DNA of 64,000 bases from Halorubrum sp. Hd13 (GTDB lineage: Archaea; Halobacteriota; Halobacteria; Halobacteriales; Haloferacaceae). Numbering within the stretch: position 1 is the stretch's first letter; each line of letters starts with the position of its first letter. Location of the stretch: the NCBI RefSeq assembly GCF_002252755.1, contig NZ_NHOY01000069.1, forward strand, positions 1-64,000. The letters are read 5' to 3'. Below the pieces are notes generated by a model that worked only from the letters and a program-made list of their open reading frames with translations, made no database searches and had not been told where the DNA came from. The translations under genes were made by a program, and so were the position numbers. This document shows positions 8,436-17,006 of the stretch, piece after piece.

Positions 8436-9598
8436 TGACACAACTACTCACATCACCACGGACGAAACGCGCGGCGAACGTACTCGGGATCGTCCTACTG
8501 ATCGCGCTCGTCGCGCCGTTCGCGGTGTACGCCGCGCCCGAGATCGTCGGCGCCGACGAGAGCTTCGTCGTGCTCACGGCGAGCATGACGCCCGCCATCG
8601 CGCCGGGCGACGTGGTGATCGTCGCCGATCGCGACCCGACGACGGTCGTCGACGGCGACGTGATCACGTTCATGCGCGGCACGAGCGAGGTGCCGGTGAC
8701 GCACCGCGTGATCGACGTCGTCGGCGAGGGCGGGACCCTCGCCTTCGAGACGATGGGCGACGCGAACGAGGGGCCGGACCCGGGGCTCGTCCCCGCCGGG
8801 AACCTCGTCGGCGTGGTCGCGCTGACGATCCCGTACATCGGGTACGTGATCCAGTTCGCGGGCACGCAGGCCGGATTCGTCGCGCTGGTGCTGCTCCCGT
8901 TCGGCCTGCTCGCGGTCACCGAGGTCTGGTCGATCGTTCGCGGCCGCGAGGAGGCGGACGGGGGGTCGGACGCGCCGGACTCGCCTGACGCGACGGCCGA
9001 CGGAGTCGTCGACGCGGACGCGACCGCGGCGCCCGTCACCGCGGCGTCCGCCGGGACCGACGCGGCAGGCGTCGAGACCGCCGAAACCGACGTGACGCCC
9101 GCAGAGACCGCCGCGACCGGTTCCACGGGAGTCTCCGTCGACGCGGTCGGCGGGGCGGCGGCGGTGTTGCTGGTGTTCGCGCCGTACGCGACCTACGTCG
9201 CGGTCCAGCTCCGCACCGCCGCGGCCATCGCGGTCGCGGTCGCGGCGGCGACGCTGCTGCTCGGCGCGCTCGCGACGTGGGTGCCGGCAAGCGGCGTCCT
9301 CGACCGGAACCGACCGAGCGCTGAGGCGGCGGACGACGACACGGCGAGCGACCGCGCGGAGAGCGGCGATACCGCGGACGACGGGGCGGATGACGACTAC
9401 GTGGCGAGCGCCGAGAGCGGAGCGGAGGGGGCCGAGCGCGGAGCGGAGGGGGCCGAGCGCGGAGCGGAGGGCGACGACGGAACGACTGACCCGGTCGATC
9501 CGTCGGGATCGGTGGCAGTGACGGACGGGTCCGGGGCGCGTCAGTCGCCGTCGACGACCCCACCGTCACAGCCGGACCGCGCCGGGGAGGTGGACTGA
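8435..9598 (+). CDS. Signal peptidase I, archaeal/ER type, with extended C-terminus
   Basis: A 387-residue protein from the ATG at 8435, overlapping the upstream stop by one base. An N-terminal membrane helix is followed by the catalytic serine in TASMTPAIAPGDVVIV and the VTHRVIDVV block, where His replaces the bacterial lysine. This is the archaeal/SEC11 and SipW class. GDANEGPDPGLVP follows, and then a second membrane segment. Beyond the usual end of the family come an acidic Ala/Thr/Glu-rich linker, two more membrane helices (about 235-285) and an acidic tail with a tandem GAEGAER repeat. Position after the SipW-type substrates argues that this is their dedicated peptidase. Class confidence is high; substrate assignment rests on context. 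Confidence 0.88.
   Translation: MTQLLTSPRTKRAANVLGIVLLIALVAPFAVYAAPEIVGADESFVVLTASMTPAIAPGDVVIVADRDPTTVVDGDVITFMRGTSEVPVTHRVIDVVGEGGTLAFETMGDANEGPDPGLVPAGNLVGVVALTIPYIGYVIQFAGTQAGFVALVLLPFGLLAVTEVWSIVRGREEADGGSDAPDSPDATADGVVDADATAAPVTAASAGTDAAGVETAETDVTPAETAATGSTGVSVDAVGGAAAVLLVFAPYATYVAVQLRTAAAIAVAVAAATLLLGALATWVPASGVLDRNRPSAEAADDDTASDRAESGDTADDGADDDYVASAESGAEGAERGAEGAERGAEGDDGTTDPVDPSGSVAVTDGSGARQSPSTTPPSQPDRAGEVD
9415..9475 (+). repeat. 21-bp tandem repeat in signal peptidase tail
   Basis: Nearly three copies of a 21-base unit (around AGCGGAGGGGGCCGAGCGCG) encode repeated GAEGAER in the acidic tail of the signal peptidase. The unit length keeps frame, so copy number could vary without breaking the gene. 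Confidence 0.75.
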
Positions 9599-10182
9599 TG
9601 GCCGTGAACCGCGGCCTCGTCGGCCTCGTCGCCGTCGCGGTGCTGGTGTGGGGAGTCGCCTTCGGCGGCGGCCTCACGCTCGCCGTGCTCACGTCGAACG
9701 CGACCGTGACGACGACGTTCGAAACGGTCGGGGAGTTCGCCCCGATCGAAGCGTCGCCGGACGGCGATCTCGGGACGTCGGCGCTCTCGGTGGAGAACGG
9801 GTCGACCACGACCGTGCCCGTGGACAACTCGACGGAGAACTCGGTGAACGCGAACGCGTCGGCTCACGAGACCGTCTCGGTGCCGCCGGGCAACGAGACC
9901 TCCTCGAACTCGGGGAACGTTTCGGATTCGGGCAACGAAACTGCGCTGCCCGAGACCGAATCGGGTCCGGACGATGAGCTCGCGCCGGACGACGAGCCGA
10001 AGACGGACGATGAGCTCGCGCCGGACGACGAGCCGAAGACGGACGACGAGCCGAAGACGGACGATGAGCCCGCGCCGACGGGAGACGAACCGACGTTCAA
10101 GCGGAACGTTCCGGATCCTGCGGAGAAGGGGTCTGAAACGACCGGTTCTGACGCCGCAGCGTTCGCTCCGACCGGGGTGTGA
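9598..10182 (+). CDS. Sequon-rich, single-helix exported protein of the fibre locus
   Basis: A 194-residue protein. Its ATG shares one base with the signal peptidase stop (TGATG). An N-terminal hydrophobic helix (about 6-30, LVGLVAVAVLVWGVAFGGGL) can serve as signal or anchor. The outside part is short, Ser/Thr/Asn-rich and carries at least seven N-glycosylation sequons (NAT, NGS, NST, NAS, NET twice, NVS). It is followed by an acidic Pro-rich tandem repeat (DDEPKTDDELAP units, about 122-158). No enzyme motif is seen. A heavily glycosylated spacer or membrane-tethered companion of the fibre proteins is plausible but inferred. Confidence 0.7.
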   Translation: MAVNRGLVGLVAVAVLVWGVAFGGGLTLAVLTSNATVTTTFETVGEFAPIEASPDGDLGTSALSVENGSTTTVPVDNSTENSVNANASAHETVSVPPGNETSSNSGNVSDSGNETALPETESGPDDELAPDDEPKTDDELAPDDEPKTDDEPKTDDEPAPTGDEPTFKRNVPDPAEKGSETTGSDAAAFAPTGV

Positions 10183-10184
10183 GC

Positions 10185-10343
10185 GTGAGTTCGCTGATCG
10201 GGCTGCGGGGGTCCGAACCGAAACGCGGCGGTGGGGCGTGCGCTCGCCGGCCTCCGCCCGGGACGAAGCTCGGGGTGCTGCTGTTGTTCCTCGCGCTGTT
10301 CCTGATCCTGCTGCTCGCCGGTCTCGTTCGCGGTATCGGATGA
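10185..10343 (+). CDS. Small membrane protein (52 residues)
   Basis: Begins at a GTG two bases after the upstream stop. It encodes a short basic N-terminal segment (LRGSEPKRGGGACARRPP) followed by one strong membrane helix (KLGVLLLFLALFLILLLAGL) and ends in VRGIG. The tight spacing and clean positive-inside topology support translation as the last gene of the fibre operon. It contains one Cys. No family recognised. Confidence 0.55.
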   Translation: MSSLIGLRGSEPKRGGGACARRPPPGTKLGVLLLFLALFLILLLAGLVRGIG

Positions 10344-10410
10344 ACGCTCCCGGACTCCGGGTTTCGTCGGCGGGGTTATGTACCGGACTGACGAAGTTCT
10401 CCGCAAACGC

Positions 10411-11208
10411 ATGGTCGCTCTCGACGCGTTCGCGTTCGTCTTCGTCGCCGGGCTGATCACGGCCCTCGCGACCGGGATCGGCGCGCTGCCGTTCTTCTTT
10501 TTCGACTCGATCAGCGACCGAGGGAACGTGGCGCTGTGGGGGTTCTCCTCGGGGATCATGCTCTCCGCGTCGCTGTTCGGGCTCGTCCGGGAGGGGCTCG
10601 CCGAGGGGACGCCGGTCGAGATCGGGATCGGCCTGGCCGCGGGCGTCGTCCTGGTCGTCGTCGCGCACGACGTGCTGTTGGACGCCGACATCGACCCGCG
10701 AGAGTACGAGGAGGCGGACTTCAAGAAGCTCGTGTTGATCCTCGGCGTGCTGACCGTCCACAGCTTCCCCGAGGGGGTCGCCGTCGGCGTCTCGTTCGCG
10801 GACCTCGGGCTGGCGGGCGGGGCCTCGCTGTTCGGCTTCGCCGTGCCGCTGCTCGCCGTGTTCATGACGGTCGCGATCTCGATCCACAACGTCCCCGAGG
10901 GGACCGCGATCTCGATTCCGCTGCGGGCGATGGGCGTCTCGAAGTGGAAGATGGTCTGGTGGTCGGTGTTCTCCAGCCTCCCGCAACCGATCGGCGCGGT
11001 CCTCGCCTTCGCGTTCGTCCGGTACGCCCGCGAGTTCCTCCCGTACGGCTTCGGCTTCGCCGCCGGCGCGATGATCTACCTCGTCGCCACCGAGTTCATC
11101 CCGGAGGCGCTCGAGACCGGCGCGGCGCTCCCCCGCGGCGGGAAGCCCGTGCTCGCGGGCGGGATCGCGCTCGGCGTCGTGCTGATGCTCCCGCTCAACT
11201 TCATCTGA
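10411..11208 (+). CDS. ZIP-family metal transporter
   Basis: A 265-residue polytopic protein of the ZIP family, which imports zinc or other divalent metals. The hallmark metal-binding helices are clear: VHSFPEGVAVGVSF and, later, ISIHNVPEGTAISIPL. About eight membrane helices are expected, and the acidic segment DADIDPREYEEADFKK forms a cytoplasmic loop. The ATG at 10411 gives the usual family N-terminus (MVALDAFAFVFVAG). An earlier ATG at 10378 would add 11 residues and cannot be excluded. It stands alone between the fibre locus and convergent thiD. Confidence 0.9.
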   Translation: MVALDAFAFVFVAGLITALATGIGALPFFFFDSISDRGNVALWGFSSGIMLSASLFGLVREGLAEGTPVEIGIGLAAGVVLVVVAHDVLLDADIDPREYEEADFKKLVLILGVLTVHSFPEGVAVGVSFADLGLAGGASLFGFAVPLLAVFMTVAISIHNVPEGTAISIPLRAMGVSKWKMVWWSVFSSLPQPIGAVLAFAFVRYAREFLPYGFGFAAGAMIYLVATEFIPEALETGAALPRGGKPVLAGGIALGVVLMLPLNFI

Positions 11209-11242
11209 GCGCCTCCGGTCGACCGTCGACGGCGCGTTCGAC

Positions 11243-12130
11243 TCACCGACCGTCGTCGAACGCCGTCGGGTTCACCGCGCCCGGCCCGTCGCCCACGTCG
11301 TAGCCGCGGCGGATCGCCGTTCCCATCTCGTCGACCGCGTCCGCGACGGCCCCGCGCAGGGGTTCGCCGCGCGCCAGCCGGGCCGCGATCGCGCTCGACA
11401 GCGCGCAGCCGGAGCCGTGCGTCGCGTCGGTCGCCACGCGGGGGTTCTCGATGCGGACGACGGTCGGGTCGGTCCCCGCCTCGTCGTCGTCGCCCGCCTC
11501 GTCGCCGTCGCCCGCCTCGTCACCCTCCCCTCGGCCGCCGATCACGAGCGTGTCGACGACCCGATCGCCGTCACCGCTCAGGTGTCCGCCCTTCACGAGC
11601 GCGGCGCCGGCCCCGCGGGCGACGAGCTCCCGCCCGGCCGCCTCGGCGTCCGCCGGCGTCTCGACCGGCTCGTCGACGAGGACCGCCGCCTCGTCGGCGT
11701 TCGGGGTGACGAGCGTCGCGCGCTCGATAACCCCCTCGTAGGCCTCCTCGGCGGCCGGCGAGAGCAGCCGGTCGCCGGTCGCCGCGACCATCACCGGGTC
11801 GACGACGACCGGGGCCGAACAGCGGGCGAGCAGCCCGGCCGCGGTCTCGACGATCGGCGCCGTGGCCAGCATCCCCGTCTTCACCGCGCCGACGTCGAAG
11901 TCCTCGATCACGGCGTCGTACTGGCTCGCCACGTGGTCGGCCGGAACGGCGTGGACGTCCTCGACGCCCCGGGTGTTCTGCGCCGTCGTGGCCGTCACGA
12001 CCGCGGTCCCGAAGACGCCGTGGGCCGTCATCGCTTTCAGGTCCGCCTGGATCCCCGCCCCGCCGCCGGCGTCGCTGCCGGCGATCGTCAGCGCGACCGG
12101 CGGGGAGACGGGGTCGCGATCGCGTGCCAT
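11243..12130 (-). CDS. thiD: Hydroxymethylpyrimidine/phosphomethylpyrimidine kinase
   Basis: A 295-residue ribokinase-fold enzyme that phosphorylates HMP and HMP-P in thiamine synthesis. The N-terminal [17 protein letters not shown], the [16 protein letters not shown] block, [13 protein letters not shown] and the C-terminal [14 protein letters not shown] anion hole are all present. It ends after the kinase domain, without the ThiN domain often fused in archaea. An acidic [15 protein letters not shown] insertion (an 18-bp repeat in the DNA, about 11480-11530) lies in a surface loop. The start at 12130 follows a TATA-like CTTAATATTA at a spacing suited to a leaderless transcript. Confidence 0.93.
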   Translation of the reverse strand: MARDRDPVSPPVALTIAGSDAGGGAGIQADLKAMTAHGVFGTAVVTATTAQNTRGVEDVHAVPADHVASQYDAVIEDFDVGAVKTGMLATAPIVETAAGLLARCSAPVVVDPVMVAATGDRLLSPAAEEAYEGVIERATLVTPNADEAAVLVDEPVETPADAEAAGRELVARGAGAALVKGGHLSGDGDRVVDTLVIGGRGEGDEAGDGDEAGDDDEAGTDPTVVRIENPRVATDATHGSGCALSSAIAARLARGEPLRGAVADAVDEMGTAIRRGYDVGDGPGAVNPTAFDDGR

Positions 12131-12215
12131 ATACTGGTTGTACCACTTGGTAATATTAAGTCGTGGCGATCGCCGCCGCCGAACGCCCTTTGCCGTTCGC
12201 CGTCGAACCGGGGGT

Positions 12216-12887
12216 ATGTCGAACGCTCACTCCGACGACGCGGCCGGCGGCGATCCGGCCGACGACCCGACCGAGTCGATCACCGTCTACTCCGACTACG
12301 TCTGCCCGTTCTGCTACCTCGGGCGGCGGTCGCTCGCCGAGTACCGGGAGACGCGCGAGGAGCCGCTCGCGGTCGACTGGCACCCGTTCGACCTCCGTGC
12401 CGGCAAGCGGAACCCCGACGGCACCGTCGACCACGAGGTCGACGACGGGAAGGGCGACGAGTACTACGCGCAGGCCCGCGAGAACGTCCGGCGGCTCCAG
12501 GAGCAGTACGGCGTCGACATGGCTCAGGAGATCGCGACCGACGTCGACTCGCTGCCCGCCCAGCTCGTCTCCGTGCACGTGAAAGAGACCGCCCCCGAGG
12601 CGTGGCCCGCCTTCGACGACGCGGTGTTCGCGGCGCTGTGGCAGGCGGGGCGCGACATCGGCGACCGCGAGGTGCTCGCCGACATCGCGGCGGACGTCGA
12701 GGGGCTCGACGCCGAGGTCGTCGACGTCGCGCTCGGCGACGACGACCTCCGCGAGCGCGTGACCGAGCTGTTCGACGCGGCGCGGCAGCGGGGGATCACC
12801 GGCGTGCCGACGTTCGCCTTCGACGGGCACGCGGCCCGCGGCGCGGTGCCGCCGGAACAGCTCGAACGGCTCGTCGAGGGCGCCTGA
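12216..12887 (+). CDS. DsbA-family oxidoreductase (FrnE-like)
   Basis: A 223-residue thioredoxin-fold protein of the DsbA/FrnE group. After a short acidic N-terminus it has [19 protein letters not shown] with the CPFC redox pair. The cis-proline region [13 protein letters not shown] is present near the end. Without a signal peptide it should act in the cytoplasm, as a protein-disulfide or thiol oxidoreductase. The ATG at 12216 was chosen because the frame upstream runs through the divergent thiD gene. Single gene between thiD and the convergent PAP2 gene. Confidence 0.9.
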   Translation: MSNAHSDDAAGGDPADDPTESITVYSDYVCPFCYLGRRSLAEYRETREEPLAVDWHPFDLRAGKRNPDGTVDHEVDDGKGDEYYAQARENVRRLQEQYGVDMAQEIATDVDSLPAQLVSVHVKETAPEAWPAFDDAVFAALWQAGRDIGDREVLADIAADVEGLDAEVVDVALGDDDLRERVTELFDAARQRGITGVPTFAFDGHAARGAVPPEQLERLVEGA

Positions 12888-12888
12888 G

Positions 12889-13728
12889 CTACGCGTCGAC
12901 GGCGGCGGTGTCGCCGCTGATCTCGCCGTCGGCCTCCTCCTCCTCGCCGACGATCCGGCACGAGAGGTAGACGGAGCCGAGCGCGAGCGCGATCCCGCCG
13001 ATCACGTCGGTGAGCCAGTGTATCCCGAGGTACATCGTCGCGATCACCACCGACGTCGAGATCCACACGGCGACCGGCGTCCACAGCGGGTACTCATCGC
13101 GCGTCATGACGGCGAACGCCGCGACGGTCACCGACAGCGACGTGTGAAGCGAGGGAAAGACGTTCGCGGCCTCGTTCACCTCGCTCGTCAGCGCCGTGAA
13201 CTCGGGGTTGTACGTGAAAAGCAGCGACGTCCCGACGTCCAGATTCCGCGGGCCGTGCGCGAACACGACCGTGTAGAGCGCGAGCCCGATCGCGTAGTTG
13301 AGGGCGTACGCGACGAGCAGCCGCCGCAGCGTCTTCGTCCGCGGAAGCGCGATGTACGCGAGGAAGGGGAACGAGAGCAGGAACGCGTATCCGTACACGT
13401 ACACCGACGAGAAGTACATCGTCAGCTCGGGCGTGGCGTACGTCTGCTGTATCCACTCGACGAAGTCCCCCTCGACCGCGTAGATCAGTCCCGTCAGTCG
13501 CAGCCCGAACAGCTCCGAGACCGTCTGGAGCGAGCTCCGGCCGACCGCGCTCGCGAGCAGCACCGCGCAGAGCGCGGCGAACTCCCGCCGCGCGTCCGAC
13601 AGGCGCGACGCGACGTCGTCCCGAAGCCCACGGATTCGACTCGGCCCGATTATTACCGCCGCGGCGACGAGTATCCCGCCGCCCACCCACAGCGCGAGCG
13701 AGCCGAGGACCGACGCGAGCCAGGTCAT
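12889..13728 (-). CDS. PAP2-superfamily membrane phosphatase
   Basis: A 279-residue membrane protein with about six helices. The catalytic PAP2 pieces are in the C-terminal half: NVFPSLHTSLSVTVAAF and MYLGIHWLTDVIGGIALA (two active-site histidines). The layout resembles the AUR1/inositol-phosphotransferase-like PAP2 subgroup, so it may act on lipid phosphates or isoprenoid diphosphates. The tail is acidic. The ATG at 13728 overlaps the stop of the upstream binding-protein gene by four bases (ATGA), so it is the second gene of a two-gene operon. The link to a peptide-binding lipoprotein is unexplained. Confidence 0.85.
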   Translation of the reverse strand: MTWLASVLGSLALWVGGGILVAAAVIIGPSRIRGLRDDVASRLSDARREFAALCAVLLASAVGRSSLQTVSELFGLRLTGLIYAVEGDFVEWIQQTYATPELTMYFSSVYVYGYAFLLSFPFLAYIALPRTKTLRRLLVAYALNYAIGLALYTVVFAHGPRNLDVGTSLLFTYNPEFTALTSEVNEAANVFPSLHTSLSVTVAAFAVMTRDEYPLWTPVAVWISTSVVIATMYLGIHWLTDVIGGIALALGSVYLSCRIVGEEEEADGEISGDTAAVDA

Positions 13729-15608
13729 TCCCCCCTGGACAGCAGGCGTCCTCCCTCGTCGAACCGGTACCCCGCGTCGCGGAACAGCTCCTTCGCCTCG
13801 TCGGTGTCGATAGACCCCGACTCCCCGACGAACGGGTACACGGGATCCGTCTCCCTGTCGTCCCACGAGAGATCGGTCGGCACCCACTCGGAGGAGGCCG
13901 CGAGCGGCGACGCCGCCGGTCGGGCGTACCCGTCGAACGCCTCGTCGATCAGCGTCTCCTTGTCGATCAGCGACGCGATCACGGCCCGGAAGCGCGGGTT
14001 CGACAGGGGTGCCCGCCGCGCGTTGTATCCCACGTGGTAGAACCCGCCGGAGAGCCCGGTCACGAGCCGCGTGTCGGCGTCCCGCCCGATCCGAGGCACC
14101 GCGTCCGGGCCGAGGTTCGAAACGGTCGCGTCCGCGAGCCCGTCGCCGACCGCCGCCACCGCGGCGATGTCCGACGGCGACACCTCGATCCGCAGGCGCT
14201 CGAACGCCGGCTTCCCGCGGAACCGCTCCGGGACTCCCGCCGCGGGATCGGCCTCGTCCCGCGTCGAGTCCGCGCGGGCGAGGAAGTGGTCCGGGTTCCG
14301 ATCGAAGACGACCGATTCCTCCGCCGTCGCCTCGGCGAACCGTATCGGCCCGCTCCCGACCGGGTCCCCGTTGTTCGACACCACCGCCTCGGTCGTCTCC
14401 ACGTCGAACTCGAAGCCGGCGATCGTCGCGACGTCGGTCCGCTCCGACCAGACGTGTTCCGGCAGGATCGGGACCTGGAGCGCCCGGACCGCGACCGCGT
14501 CGTTCACGTCGTCGATCGCGAGCTCGACCCGCCCGTCGCCGACGACCGTCGCCGACCGGACGACCGAGCTCCGGCCGCGGAACCGCGGCGTCGGAACCTC
14601 CGTATCGAGGGACCCCATCGAGGTGTCGCGGAGGAACTCGTAGGTGAACGCCACGTCGCCCGCGGTCACCGGCTCGCCGTCGTGCCACCGGGCGTCTCGG
14701 AGGTCGACGACGACCGTCTCCTCGTCGACCCGTTCCCAGCCCGACGCGAGCCAGGGGATGACCTCCCCGCGGTCGACGAGCGCGAGTTGGTCGTACAGCA
14801 GCGACGTGAAGGTCCCGTCGCGTCGGTACTCGGCCGCGATCGGGTTCCAGTTCTCCGTGATCTGATCGTCGGTCGTGACGAGCCGAAGGACGGCGTCGCC
14901 GTCGGCGGTCTCCTCGTCCGCGGTCTCCTCCTCCGCGGTGGCGTTCTCGGCGGTCCCGGCGTCGCCGTCGTCAGCCGTTCCGTCCGTCGTCTCCGCGCGG
15001 TCCAGTCGCAGGAGCGCGCCGGGCGACAGCGGCTGTCGGTTCGTCCACCCCTCGAACCGATCCTCGCGGACCGCGCTGAGCGGGTCCGGAAACGCGACGA
15101 CGGTGAACGGCTGCAGCTCGCAGAGCGAGCGCTGGAGCTCGGCCACCGCGTCGCGTCGCTCCCGCCCTTCGACCCGTCGCTGGCGTTCGAGCTGGTCGTC
15201 GACGCCGTTGATGTCGGTAAATCCGAACGGGTTCTGGCGGCCGGCCTCGGCGACGAACCGCGAATGGGTGAACGCGTACATCGCGTCCGGGTCGAACGGC
15301 TCCGACTCCAGGAACTGCCCGACGTAGACGTCGAAGCCCTGGTTGATGAGTACCTTCCGCCAGAGGTCGGTCCGGCTCAGGGTGTTGATCCGGGCGTCGA
15401 CCCCCACGGCGTTCAGGTTCTCGGCGAGGTGCCTGGCGATCCGGATCGCGTTCGGGTCCCTGTCGGCCGGCGCCGTGTCGATCTGCAGCGTGAGCTGGGA
15501 GGGCCTGTTGCGCCCCGCGATGTTGCGGGTTCGACCGAGACAGCCGGCGCTCAGAGCCCCCAGACCGATCCCCGCGAGCGCCTCCCGCCGGCTGACGTGG
15601 CGGTTCAT
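13725..15608 (-). CDS. Family-5 substrate-binding lipoprotein, domain order permuted
   Basis: A 627-residue protein with a Tat-type lipoprotein signal (SRREALAGIGLGALSAGC). It belongs to the peptide/nickel-binding SBP family 5 but reads in rotated order. Residues about 35-195 (RIARHLAENLNAVGVDARIN, later FDVYVGQFLESEPFDPDAMY) resemble the usual C-terminal part of the family. An acidic linker follows (about 200-235), then the usual N-terminal part (VLRLVTTDDQITENWNPIAA, WHDGEPVTAGDVAFTYEFL). The chain ends at DEAKELFRDAGYRFDEGG, where the C-terminal part would normally begin. No permease or ATPase genes are adjacent. It overlaps the following PAP2 gene. The family is clear; permutation is judged by motif order. 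Confidence 0.82.
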   Translation of the reverse strand: MNRHVSRREALAGIGLGALSAGCLGRTRNIAGRNRPSQLTLQIDTAPADRDPNAIRIARHLAENLNAVGVDARINTLSRTDLWRKVLINQGFDVYVGQFLESEPFDPDAMYAFTHSRFVAEAGRQNPFGFTDINGVDDQLERQRRVEGRERRDAVAELQRSLCELQPFTVVAFPDPLSAVREDRFEGWTNRQPLSPGALLRLDRAETTDGTADDGDAGTAENATAEEETADEETADGDAVLRLVTTDDQITENWNPIAAEYRRDGTFTSLLYDQLALVDRGEVIPWLASGWERVDEETVVVDLRDARWHDGEPVTAGDVAFTYEFLRDTSMGSLDTEVPTPRFRGRSSVVRSATVVGDGRVELAIDDVNDAVAVRALQVPILPEHVWSERTDVATIAGFEFDVETTEAVVSNNGDPVGSGPIRFAEATAEESVVFDRNPDHFLARADSTRDEADPAAGVPERFRGKPAFERLRIEVSPSDIAAVAAVGDGLADATVSNLGPDAVPRIGRDADTRLVTGLSGGFYHVGYNARRAPLSNPRFRAVIASLIDKETLIDEAFDGYARPAASPLAASSEWVPTDLSWDDRETDPVYPFVGESGSIDTDEAKELFRDAGYRFDEGGRLLSRGE

Positions 15609-15730
15609 TCGTCCCTCACTCTTTCGTCGCCCGCCTATATCTCTTCTGTGGTGGCCTCGTACCGCACCGACCGGCCGATTCGGGGAGTCAGCCCCGATTT
15701 CGGCCTCGATCGCTTCAGACCTCGATCGCT

Positions 15731-16921
15731 TCAGATCACGTCCGCGAGCGGGAGCGCCAGTCCGACCGCCCACGCGAGGAGGCCCGCGACGAGGACGGGT
15801 CGATCGTCCGCCGCGCGCCCGACGGCGACCACCCCGACCGCCGCAAGCAGCGCGATCCGGTGGACGACGAGGGCGGGCGGCACCGCGACGCCGAGCGCGG
15901 CGAAGTCGAGCACGAACCCGGTCCCGAGCCCGGCGGCGACGGCGAGCGCGACCGCCGCCGGGTCGCACTCGCGCGACCGCGCGACTACGAGCGCCGGCAC
16001 CCCGCCCGCGAGGACGAGGTACAGCGGGCCGGCGATCGCCTTCGGGGGAACGCTCGGATACGCGAGTTCCAGCCCGACGCCGGCGGCCCGCACGCCGACG
16101 ACGACGGCGCCGAGAGCGGCCCCGAGCACCGCGGCGTCGGCGTGTTTCGTCGCCTCCCGTCGGGCCCGCCGCGCGAGGTCGACGGCCGCCGCCCGGGTCC
16201 GGCGCCCGAGCAGTGCGCCCGCGACGGTCACGAGTGACGCCAGCTCGATCACCGACAGCCAGCCGTCGCTCCACCCGCCCTCGATCCCGCGGTGCTCCCG
16301 GCGCACCTCGGCGTCGACCCGCCCGTGGATGAACTCGTCTTCCAGCCGGACCGCCGGGTCGTCGATCCCGGGGACCGTGTGGCGGAGCCGGAACCAGTCG
16401 TAGTACTCCTCGTGGGCCTGTATCGCGGTGTACTCACCGTCCGGGGACTCGTACGCCCGAACGTGGTCGCGAACGCCGAGGTACGCCCCGTCGTGGAGCT
16501 CGAACGTCTCCGTCAGCCAGACCCCGCCGGCGGGTCCCTCGACGTAGCCGTACCGCGTCGAGCTGCGGGCGTCGGCCCAGTCGCGCTCGACGAACGCCCG
16601 CACCCGCTCGGCGTCGGCGGTCGTCTCCGACTCGATCCCCTCGGTCTCCTCCCAGTCGGCCTCGGTTCCCCCCTCGATCGCCGCGCGCGTCGTCTCCGCG
16701 TCGGCGTGCACCACGACGTTGATCGCGAGCGTCCGCCCCTCGACCGACGCGCTCCGGCTCGTGTACGGCCACAGCCGGTAGTCGCCGTCGACCGCGATGA
16801 GCGACTCCTCCGGGACCGTCGCCGACGGTTCCCCCGCGGGCGGTCCGGCGAAGGCGCCGGAGAGCGCCAACCCGACCGCGACGACGACGAGGAGTCCGAC
16901 GACCACCGTCGCTCGCTTCAT
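15731..16921 (-). CDS. Polytopic membrane protein with large extracytoplasmic N-domain
   Basis: A 396-residue protein, not assigned to a named family. An N-terminal hydrophobic segment (about 5-25) is followed by some 190 residues outside the membrane (LIAVDGDYRLWPYTSRSAS, FVERDWADARSSTRYGYVEG). These contain many acidic residues. Then come about six membrane helices to the end. The pattern resembles conserved haloarchaeal membrane proteins of unknown role. Directly downstream (15700-15735) the phrase CCTCGATCGCTTCAGA occurs twice in a row, the second copy running into the stop codon. Confidence 0.7.
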   Translation of the reverse strand: MKRATVVVGLLVVVAVGLALSGAFAGPPAGEPSATVPEESLIAVDGDYRLWPYTSRSASVEGRTLAINVVVHADAETTRAAIEGGTEADWEETEGIESETTADAERVRAFVERDWADARSSTRYGYVEGPAGGVWLTETFELHDGAYLGVRDHVRAYESPDGEYTAIQAHEEYYDWFRLRHTVPGIDDPAVRLEDEFIHGRVDAEVRREHRGIEGGWSDGWLSVIELASLVTVAGALLGRRTRAAAVDLARRARREATKHADAAVLGAALGAVVVGVRAAGVGLELAYPSVPPKAIAGPLYLVLAGGVPALVVARSRECDPAAVALAVAAGLGTGFVLDFAALGVAVPPALVVHRIALLAAVGVVAVGRAADDRPVLVAGLLAWAVGLALPLADVI

Positions 16922-17006
16922 GGCCGCTTCGAGGGCGTCCGCATAAAAACGCCTTCGGGTGGGGGCCGGCGCGGTTCGCCCTCCCTCGCACCGGCCGCGA
17001 CCGGCC

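Noticed and set aside
11243-12215. TPP riboswitch upstream of thiD
   Set aside because: The start codon lies at leaderless distance from the TATA-like element, leaving no room for an aptamer, and no THI-box phrases were seen.
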